A model generated the notes under the pieces. The model did no database searches. It saw only the letters and a program-made list of their open reading frames with translations, and was not told the DNA's origin. A DNA stretch of 5,467 nt from Candidatus Melainabacteria bacterium (lineage in GTDB: Bacteria; Actinomycetota; Actinomycetes; Mycobacteriales; Pseudonocardiaceae), in NCBI GenBank assembly GCA_903970565.1, contig CAJCJE010000544.1, positions 1-5,467 on the forward strand, in the 5' to 3' direction. The position numbers and the translations under genes were made by a program. The first letter of the stretch is position 1; every line of letters starts with the position of its first letter. Of this stretch, positions 1-5,394 are shown one piece after another.

Positions 1-16
1 TCAAACTCTCCAACAA
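1..16 (-). rRNA. rrs: 16S rRNA, 5' end only (partial, runs off the left edge)
   Basis: Read on the minus strand, the window ends in GGAGAGTTTGA. The last nine bases, AGAGTTTGA, are the start of the universal bacterial 27F site (E. coli 16S positions 8-16). Aligning to the E. coli 5' end puts the mature start near position 16, give or take a few bases. The call rests on this short match plus the typical actinobacterial rRNA leader directly upstream, with a boxA-like element and hairpins at the expected distance. The rest of the gene lies outside the window to the left. Confidence 0.85.
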
Positions 17-35
17 TGAATTTGACTCCGTGGCG

Positions 36-52
36 GCACCCATCACGGGTGC
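36..52 (-). other. Hairpin next to the 16S start in the rRNA leader
   Basis: GCACCC (36-41) pairs perfectly with GGGTGC (47-52) around a 5-base loop. It lies about 20 bases upstream of the mature 16S end in the leader RNA. Its place suggests a role in 16S 5' maturation or folding; this is inference from position only. Confidence 0.6.
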
Positions 53-62
53 GCTCAAAGAA

Positions 63-80
63 ATACCTCAGACGAGGTAT
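63..80 (-). other. Second leader hairpin
   Basis: ATACCTC (63-69) and GAGGTAT (74-80) form a perfect 7-bp stem with a 4-base loop. It lies between the boxA-like element and the hairpin at 36-52. No U-tract follows it on the minus strand, so it does not look like an intrinsic terminator; a structural or processing role in the pre-rRNA is more likely. Confidence 0.6.
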
Positions 81-119
81 AGATAAATGCTCTACTGGCA
101 TTATCGGCACGCTGTTGAG

Positions 120-132
120 TTCTCAAAGAACA
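120..132 (-). promoter_or_regulatory. boxA-like rRNA antitermination element
   Basis: The minus strand reads TGTTCTTTGAGAA, close to the E. coli boxA TGCTCTTTAACA and to the TTTGAGAACTC element typical of actinobacterial rRNA leaders and 16S-23S spacers. It sits about 105-115 bases before the mature 16S end. BoxA RNA is known to bind NusB with ribosomal protein S10 and protect long untranslated rRNA transcripts from premature termination. The core CTTTGAG recurs nearer to 16S at 54-62 (minus strand TTCTTTGAG), giving a second, partial copy. Confidence 0.75.
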
Positions 133-147
133 CACGCACACACCAGC

Positions 148-159
148 CACCCGAAGGCG
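148..159 (-). other. Possible boxB-like TTCG-loop hairpin
   Basis: On the minus strand CGCC (159-156) and GGTG (151-148) can pair, with one G-U pair, around a TTCG tetraloop. It lies about 15 bases upstream of the boxA-like element, where boxB hairpins are found in rRNA leaders. The stem is only 4 bp, so the call is tentative. Confidence 0.4.
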
Positions 160-269
160 CGTCGGCATGACGTCCATATACCGCATTCACACATATACCT
201 CGGATCAAACCCACACCGGAACCAACCTCGAAAGACTGGCGCTTGTGGCGTTCTCACCGCAGATCACCC

Positions 270-278
270 ACTCTACCA
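270..278 (-). promoter_or_regulatory. Possible downstream rRNA promoter with extended -10
   Basis: The minus strand reads TGG followed by TAGAGT, an extended -10 (TGn) with a hexamer of the TAGAGT type often seen in actinobacterial housekeeping promoters. The -35 region at 17-18 bp spacing (GAACCA or CGAACC) does not resemble TTGACA, so promoter activity would rely on the extended -10. It may be a second rRNA promoter; this is uncertain. Confidence 0.35.
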
Positions 279-377
279 CAACCGTGGGAGCTTGGTTCGT
301 GACCCGAGCCTATCCCGTCCACGCCCGTTCCCAGGAGCCTTGCGGCTTTCCGAGCCCGTTCCGCGCTGACAAGGAGA

Positions 378-406
378 AAGTTACACACTCACGAACGAGA
401 GGTCAA
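378..406 (-). promoter_or_regulatory. Main candidate rRNA promoter (TTGACC-17-TAACTT)
   Basis: On the minus strand, TTGACC (406-401) and TAACTT (383-378) are separated by exactly 17 bp. This fits a housekeeping sigma factor (HrdB/SigA type) promoter reading left into the rRNA leader, with a start predicted near 371. It is the best spaced -35/-10 pair that I found on this strand upstream of 16S. Confidence 0.6.
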
Positions 407-862
407 ATCGACCACCATCAAGCCGCTCACCTCGGCAAACACGACCGGGTCAGCAGCGTCGTCCCACGGTAACCGTTGTGCGCCAACATGTACAGACCCA
501 TCAACCAAGTTCAAAAAGATTCGCGAACTCACATAGGCACCAATAGGAAAAAGTTTCCATTAAAGCACTCCCCTAGGATTCAGTTGACACCGGGGTGGAT
601 CATCGACTTCGAGCAGGCCCAAGCTGCAACTGGCTGTCGCGCCGGCCGGAACAGGCGCGGCCAGCCGAGCGCCGCCTCCGATCGGACTCGCGCATCGGGT
701 GCCGCGGCGAGCGGTGCCCGCGCCCGCCCCGCCAGCCAGGAAGCCGAGTGGCCGTAGCTCGGCAGGGTGGCCGTTGACGTCGCCCCGTCACTCGCTCGCC
801 GCAGCGAGGCGGCAGGTGATCGACGGTGTCGGATGGTCGATGTACGGAGGCGTGACCGACTG
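407..862. other. Intergenic region between divergent rRNA and glycosidase promoters; no gene seen
   Basis: No open frame here has codon bias, a ribosome binding site or a recognisable protein. About 500-570 is AT-richer and contains runs of A, TTCGCGAA (520-527) and a small GGAAA/TTTCC dyad (546-558); it could serve as an upstream activating region for the rRNA promoter. From about 600 to 830 the base composition turns strongly GC-rich, with arginine- and alanine-rich chance translations in several frames. A perfect 6-bp dyad, CTCGCT/AGCGAG, lies at 791-808. The GC-rich block may be a worn-out gene remnant or plain spacer; I cannot tell which. Confidence 0.5.
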
Positions 863-891
863 TTGACGCAATGCGATCCCCGAAATAACCT
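863..891 (+). promoter_or_regulatory. Promoter of the rhamnosidase-like gene (TTGACG-17-TAACCT)
   Basis: TTGACG (863-868) is followed after 17 bp by TAACCT (886-891), a good housekeeping-type actinobacterial promoter. Transcription would start near 898. That leaves an untranslated leader of about 114 bases before the preferred GTG start at 1012, or about 12 bases with no Shine-Dalgarno if the ATG at 910 were used. No clear operator or riboswitch is visible in the leader. Confidence 0.55.
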
Positions 892-1000
892 CATATTCAG
901 GCTCTAGAAATGAAACGTTCCAAGCGTCGAGGTTCCACGGTGTCAGCTTCATCTGCGCCGGTTCAACCAGCTTCCACCAAACGTCCGACTCCCCACCGTC

Positions 1001-1006
1001 GAGGAG
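1001..1006 (+). promoter_or_regulatory. Shine-Dalgarno site that favours the GTG start at 1012
   Basis: GAGGAG lies 5 bases before GTG (1012-1014), which is in frame with the large gene. The ATG at 910 has no purine-rich site at a suitable distance. Codons 910-1011 end in G or C in only 13 of 34 cases, unlike the body of the gene, which supports translation beginning at 1012. Confidence 0.65.
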
Positions 1007-1011
1007 CACCA

Positions 1012-4000
1012 GTGAACGTTGATGGTCGTCGTCGCCACCGCTGGAGCCGCGTTGTCGCAGCGTTCGGCGCCGCAGCCGGCCTGGTCGTACTGTCCATGTC
1101 CGGACAGTCCGCCGCCGCGAGCACCGAGGCCACACCGTGGCCATCCGCGCCCAACTGGCAGAGCTACGTGGAAACCCCGACAAATCCGGCGGTCTGCCCC
1201 ACCTCGGTGGTGACCACCTCGGGCACCGTGACTGGCGCGCGGAACCTGCTGTGCGGCGGGTCCGGCGGTGCCACGCTCACCATGACCTCCGGCGGCGCGA
1301 CGCCCACCATCGTGTTCGACTACGGCAAAGAAGTTGGCGGTCTGCCCTATTTCACCGTTTCCTCGGAGTCGGGTTCGCCGACATTACAGGCCGGGTACAG
1401 CGAGGGCTCCCAGTACGAGAGCGCGACCGGCGACGGATCGGTGCCCTGGGCCGAGGGTGACAGCCACCGCTACGACAGCTACACCGTTTCCGCGTCGGGC
1501 ACCATCACCAACCGCTCCGTGCAGGGCGGTGAACGCTACGAGGAGATCACCCTCACCTCGCCGGGCAGCCTGACCCTCAGCGGCCTCGGCGTCAACTACA
1601 TCGCCGACCGCACCCAGGCCAGCGGCTACCAGGGCTACTTCGACTCCAGCTCGGACGAGTTGAACAAGATCTGGTACGACGGCGCCTACACCGCGCAGAT
1701 CGACTCCACGCCGGCCAACTCGCTGCCGGGAGACTGGGCGATCAACAACGGTGTCCTCGACGCGCAGGGCGACACCTCGGGCACCGTCGTCGGCCTGCTC
1801 GACCAGGGCAGCACCTGGACCAACTACACCAGCACCTTCGACGCCGACATCATCACCAACCAGGCCGGCTGGGTGGTGCGCGGCCAGGACGCCAACGACG
1901 CCTACGCGTTCATCCTCAACGACGCCACTGACACCGCGGGAACGCCGAACACCTTGCAGGAACTGGATCTGCACGACGGCACCTTCACCAGCGTCGGCTC
2001 GGTGTCGCTGAGCACCAGCCTCCAACCGAGCACCTGGCACACCGTGTCGACCACGGTCTCCGGCACGGCCATCACCGTCTCGCTGGACCAGACCCAGATC
2101 GCCAGCATCAACTCCTCGTCCTTCCCGAGCGGCACCACCGCGTACTCGACCGGAACCGTCGGCTTCCGCGAGTACTCCGGTGAGGAGGCCGACTTCAAGG
2201 ACCTCAGCGTCGTGAGCAGCTCCGGCGCCAGCCTCTACTCCAACTCGCTGAACACGGCCTCGTCCCTGTCGGCCTTCACCGTGCCGGGCACCAACACCAT
2301 TGCCTCCATTTTGGACGGTGCGAAGCGGGACCGCGCGATCTGGTCGGGTGACCTGGACGTCGAGGGCCCGACCACCTACTACTCCACCGACGACACCGCC
2401 TATCTCAAGGGCGCCATCCAGATGCTGGGCACCTACCAGCTCTCCAGCGGTTTCGTGACCGGTGACCTGCCGCCGCAGGACCTGCCGCACACCGGCGCGC
2501 CGATCTCGGGCACCACCGGTTCATACTCGGCGACGTACTCGATCTACTGGCTGCTGGATCTGGCCTCCTACTACCTCTACACCGGTGACACCGCCTTCGC
2601 GCAGCAGGAATGGCCGATCGTGCAGAACGAGCTGACCTGGGATGCCAGCCAGGTCGACGGCAACGGGCTGCTTGCCACCAACAGCAGCGACGGCGCGGAC
2701 TGGGACTTCTACGACGGCGACAAGACCGGCGAGGTGACCGAGTACAACGCGCTCTACTACGAGGCGCTGCTGGACGGGGCGGCCCTGGCCAACGCGGCCG
2801 GCAACGGCACGGCGGCGCAGACCTACACCCAGGACGCGACGGCGCTGCGCAACGCCATCAACGCCCACCTGTACAACGGTTCCACCGGGCTCTACGACAT
2901 CAGCAACACCCAGACCACCGGTGCCGCGCAGGATGCCAACGCACTCGCCGTCCTCTACGGCATCGCGCCGACCAGCGAGGACTCCTCGATCCTGGCCAAC
3001 CTCAAGACCGACCTGTGGACCAGCACCTACGGGCCGCTGCCCTACAGCACGGGCCTTGGCTACCAGGAACTGATCAGCCCCTACGTCAGCGGCTACGAGC
3101 TGGACGCCCGGCTGGCCAGCAACGACACCGCCGACGCCGAGCAGCTGCTGACGACGTTGTGGGGCCACCTGATCAACGCGGGACCGGACCAGACCGGGAC
3201 CATGTGGGAGAACGTCAACAGCAGCGACGGCACCCCCGGTCTCGGGTCGGGCACCAGCCTCTCGCACGGCTGGTCCACCACGCCGACCTCGGCGCTGTCC
3301 GGGTACGTGCTCGGCGTGCAGCCGGTGACGGCCGGCTACGCGACCTGGTCGGTGCAGCCGCATCCCGGTGACCTGGCCTGGGCCGAGGGCCAGGTACCCA
3401 CCCCGCACGGCACGGTGGGCGTGTCCTGGGCGAGCGAGGCCGGCGTCGGCCAGTTCAGCATGAGCGTGACCGCGCCCTCGGGTACCACCGGCACCATCGC
3501 CGTGCCGACCTACGGCAACGCGAACCCGATCGTCTCGGTCAACGGCGCCGTGGCGTGGAGCGGTGGGAAGTTCACCGCGACGAGCGGGATCAGCGGAGCG
3601 TCGCAGGACAGCAACTACGTCTACCTGACCGGCGTCCAGCCCGGCACCTACCTGGTCGCGGCGAACCCCGGCGGCAACGCGGCACCCACCGGATACACCT
3701 CCTGTGCCGAGGAGAACGCGACCTGCTCGTTCTCCGGGACCCAGTCGGTCGCCTTCGGTGCCAACGGCATCTACAGCTACCAGAACGTGACCGGCGGGAC
3801 CGCGTGCACCACCTCGGCGCTGGCCGACCCGGACTACGGGGTGCTGAAGTCCTGCCTGGTCGGTCCGGTCAGCACCGGCCCGAGCGGATCGGCGTTCTGC
3901 GCGCCGGAGAACGACCTGTGTTCCTTCAGCGGTACCCGAACCGTGGCCTACGGCGCGGGCAGCAGCTTCATCGACAAGCCGGTCACCGGTGGCACGCCGT

Positions 4001-4116
4001 GCGACAACGCGGTGTTCACCGACCCTGATTCCGGGGTGGTCAAGGCCTGCTACCTGCTGCCGGCCAACGCGCAGGCCATCGACTCGGCTCCCCGGACGGT
4101 CTCGGCGCGGCACTGA
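1012..4116 (+). CDS. Secreted alpha-L-rhamnosidase-like glycoside hydrolase (GH78-related), multidomain
   Basis: Residues are counted from the GTG at 1012 (1034 aa); the in-frame ATG at 910 would add 34 low-bias, basic residues. Residues 1-36 look like a Sec signal peptide: basic RRRHR, a hydrophobic core, then an AAA cleavage site. About 40-230 is beta-rich and ends in a GH78-like linker (FDSSSDELNKIWYDGAYT, from about 210). About 231-403 resembles a concanavalin/LamG-like (DUF1080-like) jelly roll, inserted before the catalytic barrel. The (alpha/alpha)6 barrel spans about 430-770, with DGAKRDR (435-441), WSGD (D447), TMWE (E733) and SLSHGW (H752). E733 matches the general base of GH78, whereas the usual RDERLGW acid motif reads KRDRAIW here. 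A beta-sandwich follows to about 885, then two four-cysteine repeats. GH78 enzymes release terminal L-rhamnose from glycosides and polysaccharides; the substrate here is unknown. The gene appears monocistronic. The family call is firm, the activity is not. Confidence 0.85.
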   Translation: MNVDGRRRHRWSRVVAAFGAAAGLVVLSMSGQSAAASTEATPWPSAPNWQSYVETPTNPAVCPTSVVTTSGTVTGARNLLCGGSGGATLTMTSGGATPTIVFDYGKEVGGLPYFTVSSESGSPTLQAGYSEGSQYESATGDGSVPWAEGDSHRYDSYTVSASGTITNRSVQGGERYEEITLTSPGSLTLSGLGVNYIADRTQASGYQGYFDSSSDELNKIWYDGAYTAQIDSTPANSLPGDWAINNGVLDAQGDTSGTVVGLLDQGSTWTNYTSTFDADIITNQAGWVVRGQDANDAYAFILNDATDTAGTPNTLQELDLHDGTFTSVGSVSLSTSLQPSTWHTVSTTVSGTAITVSLDQTQIASINSSSFPSGTTAYSTGTVGFREYSGEEADFKDLSVVSSSGASLYSNSLNTASSLSAFTVPGTNTIASILDGAKRDRAIWSGDLDVEGPTTYYSTDDTAYLKGAIQMLGTYQLSSGFVTGDLPPQDLPHTGAPISGTTGSYSATYSIYWLLDLASYYLYTGDTAFAQQEWPIVQNELTWDASQVDGNGLLATNSSDGADWDFYDGDKTGEVTEYNALYYEALLDGAALANAAGNGTAAQTYTQDATALRNAINAHLYNGSTGLYDISNTQTTGAAQDANALAVLYGIAPTSEDSSILANLKTDLWTSTYGPLPYSTGLGYQELISPYVSGYELDARLASNDTADAEQLLTTLWGHLINAGPDQTGTMWENVNSSDGTPGLGSGTSLSHGWSTTPTSALSGYVLGVQPVTAGYATWSVQPHPGDLAWAEGQVPTPHGTVGVSWASEAGVGQFSMSVTAPSGTTGTIAVPTYGNANPIVSVNGAVAWSGGKFTATSGISGASQDSNYVYLTGVQPGTYLVAANPGGNAAPTGYTSCAEENATCSFSGTQSVAFGANGIYSYQNVTGGTACTTSALADPDYGVLKSCLVGPVSTGPSGSAFCAPENDLCSFSGTRTVAYGAGSSFIDKPVTGGTPCDNAVFTDPDSGVVKACYLLPANAQAIDSAPRTVSARH
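3694..4062 (+). repeat. Two tandem 58-residue four-cysteine repeats at the enzyme C-terminus
   Basis: The units are encoded at 3694-3867 and 3889-4062, with a short Gly/Ser linker between them. Aligned by eye without gaps, 28 of 58 residues are identical. Shared marks are CA-E-N, CSFSGT, VA-GA, VTGGT-C, DPD-GV and K-C. Each unit has four cysteines at matching positions (residues 898, 905, 932, 948 and 963, 970, 997, 1013), so two disulfides per unit are likely outside the cell. Similar modules occur at the ends of secreted actinobacterial carbohydrate-active enzymes; sugar or surface binding is inferred. Confidence 0.8.
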
Positions 4117-4146
4117 CGCCCGCACCCGGCCTCGGCGGTTGCTCGG

Positions 4147-5379
4147 TCAGCTGGACAGGACACTGTCCAGGCGTCCCGAGTAGCCGCCGAGGACTCGGCC
4201 GGGATCGGTGTCCAGGACCTTGGCCAGCATGGTCGCGTAGATGGACCGGAAGTCGGTGCTCTCCTTGAGATCGCCGTCGTCGAGGTCGGTGAGGCTGGGC
4301 TGTTCGCCGTAGAAGCCGCCCTGGACGTCGTTGCCCAGCAGGAAGACCGGCCCGGCCGTGCCGTGGTCGGTGCCCTGGCTGGCGTTGGCCTGCACCCGCC
4401 GGCCGAACTCCGAGTAGACCAGCACCACCACCTGTTGGCCGCGCTGGGTGCCGCTCATCCGCTTCGCGAACGCGGCCAGCGCGCCGTCGACCTCGGTCAG
4501 CAGTTGCTGCTGGGTGCCCCGTTCGTCGGCGTGGGTGTCGAAGCTGCCCAGGGACACCGAGTAGGCGCGGGTCGGTACCCCGGCTTCGACCAGTTCGGCG
4601 ACCACGGCCAGTTGCGCGGCCAGCGTGCCCTTGGTGGCCGGGGTGGCGGCGGAGCCGGTGGTGAGCGGTTGGTCGCCGTGCACGGCGCCGCCGAGGACCT
4701 TGGCGGCGTTCTGGAGATCGGTCAGTGAGCCGGCGGCTCGCGCCGAGAGCGGGTTCTCCCCGGTCTGCGGTTGGCCCAGGGCCGCGAACGACTCGGCCAG
4801 GCGGCCGGCGGGCATCTTCAGTCCGGTCACCGGAAGCGAGACCGCGGCGGTGTTCGCGCCGGCCAGCAGCGGGGGCATCACCGGTTCGACGGACACCGCG
4901 CGCAGTGCGTCGTCGCCGGTCGCGTCCAGCCAGCGGCCCAGCCAGCCGGTGGGCACCGAGGTGCCCGGCGAGGCGGTCTGCCAGATCGCCATCGACCGGA
5001 AGTGGCTGTGATCGGGCTGGGGGTAGCCGACGCCGCGCACGATGGCCAGCCTTTTGTCGTCCCACAAGGATTTCAGTCCGGTCATCCCCGGATTCAGGCC
5101 GAGTCCGTCGCCGAGGTCGAGTACCTCGTGCGGCTGGTAGGCCAGTTCGGAGCGGGCGTTGTGGTAGGCGGGATCACTGGCCGGGATGACGGTGTTGAGG
5201 CCGTCGTTGCCGCCGTAGAGGGTGCACACCACCAGCACGCGCTGATCGGGTGGCAGCGGACTCTGTTGCGCCGCGGTGTGCAGGTCCGACCAGTTGATCC
5301 GGCTCGCGCCGACGCCGAGCGCGCCGGCCGCGGCGACCCCGGAGAACGCCAGGAATCGGCGGCGCGTGATCTTGTCCAC
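4147..5379 (-). CDS. Tat-exported DUF1501 family protein
   Basis: This 410-aa protein starts at GTG and carries a twin-arginine signal (TRRRFLAF, residues 5-12) followed by an Ala/Gly hydrophobic stretch to about 25, so it should be exported folded. DUF1501 marks appear in order: GGNDGLN (56-62), FDTHADE (280-286), YSEFGRR (322-328), GTDHGTAGP (336-344), GGFYG (354-358) and DFRSIYA (376-382). The length is normal for the family and the frame is intact. DUF1501 is related to the alkaline phosphatase/sulfatase fold; the conserved Asp and His residues could bind metal, but the reaction is unknown. The gene follows the partial DUF1800-like gene by 13 bases, with its ribosome binding site overlapping that gene's stop codon, so the two are very likely one operon. 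It converges on the glycosidase gene with a 30-base gap. Family membership is firm; function is not known. Confidence 0.9.
   Translation of the reverse strand: MDKITRRRFLAFSGVAAAGALGVGASRINWSDLHTAAQQSPLPPDQRVLVVCTLYGGNDGLNTVIPASDPAYHNARSELAYQPHEVLDLGDGLGLNPGMTGLKSLWDDKRLAIVRGVGYPQPDHSHFRSMAIWQTASPGTSVPTGWLGRWLDATGDDALRAVSVEPVMPPLLAGANTAAVSLPVTGLKMPAGRLAESFAALGQPQTGENPLSARAAGSLTDLQNAAKVLGGAVHGDQPLTTGSAATPATKGTLAAQLAVVAELVEAGVPTRAYSVSLGSFDTHADERGTQQQLLTEVDGALAAFAKRMSGTQRGQQVVVLVYSEFGRRVQANASQGTDHGTAGPVFLLGNDVQGGFYGEQPSLTDLDDGDLKESTDFRSIYATMLAKVLDTDPGRVLGGYSGRLDSVLSS
4151..4170. terminator. Perfect hairpin at the convergent junction, possible bidirectional terminator
   Basis: CTGGACAG (4151-4158) and CTGTCCAG (4163-4170) form a perfect 8-bp stem with a 4-base loop. 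It begins 35 bases after the glycosidase stop and includes the last sense codons of the DUF1501 gene. No T-run follows on either strand; terminators without a U-tail are often proposed in actinobacteria. Because it sits inside the DUF1501 coding end, it is better placed to stop the glycosidase transcript than the DUF1501 one. Confidence 0.4.
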
Positions 5380-5388
5380 GGCGGTTGT

Positions 5389-5394
5389 CCCCTC
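5389..5394 (-). promoter_or_regulatory. Shine-Dalgarno of the DUF1501 gene, overlapping the upstream stop codon
   Basis: The minus strand reads GAGGGG, 9 bases before the GTG start at 5379. Its first two bases are part of the TGA (5395-5393) that ends the upstream gene. This fixes the GTG as start and suggests translational coupling within the operon. Confidence 0.7.

Larger units (their letters stand above)
17..371 (-). other. Leader (pre-16S external spacer) of the rRNA operon
   Basis: This stretch lies between the best rRNA promoter (-10 at 378-383, predicted start near 371) and the mature 16S 5' end. It is less GC-rich than the genes to the right, and no open frame in it has the third-position GC bias seen in the real genes, so I annotate it as transcribed but untranslated leader. 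It holds a boxA-like element, a partial second copy, two perfect hairpins next to the 16S start, and a TTCG-loop hairpin. In known rRNA operons such leaders recruit the Nus antitermination factors and form part of the RNase III processing stem with sequence downstream of 16S, which cannot be checked here. The exact transcript start is inferred, and more than one start is possible. Confidence 0.7.

Noticed and set aside
281..470. Inverted 9-mers ACCGTGGGA (281-289) and TCCCACGGT (462-470)
   Set aside because: A 9-base match about 170 bases apart is expected by chance in a region of this size, and no further pairing extends it.
16..472. Plus-strand open frames of about 100-117 codons at 16-369 and 167-472
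   Set aside because: They overlap the rRNA leader and its promoter on the other strand, lack ribosome binding sites and third-position GC bias, and their translations resemble no protein I know.
584..612. TTGACA at 584-589 on the plus strand as a promoter -35
   Set aside because: No -10-like hexamer lies at 16-19 bp spacing (the 17-bp position reads CTTCGA), and no gene follows closely.
476..894. Open frames on both strands in the GC-rich intergenic block (for example 476-757 plus and 580-894 minus)
   Set aside because: Several overlapping frames are open because GC-rich DNA has few stop codons. The translations are Arg/Ala-rich without motifs, and the minus frame overlaps the glycosidase promoter.
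1090..1107. Palindrome TGTCCGGACA (1097-1106) within a CTGTCC/GGACAG dyad
   Set aside because: It lies in the signal-peptide coding region, where Ser-Gly-Gln codons explain the sequence, and no second operator-like copy is near the promoter.
1384..4125. Long minus-strand frames opposite the glycosidase (1384-2490 and 2521-4125)
   Set aside because: They are shadows of the strongly GC-biased plus-strand gene, with Val/Gly/Arg-rich translations and no recognisable domain.
4040..5065. Minus-strand frame of 341 codons overlapping the DUF1501 gene
   Set aside because: It is a shifted-frame shadow rich in Arg and Pro; the overlapping frame carries all the DUF1501 motifs and the Tat signal.
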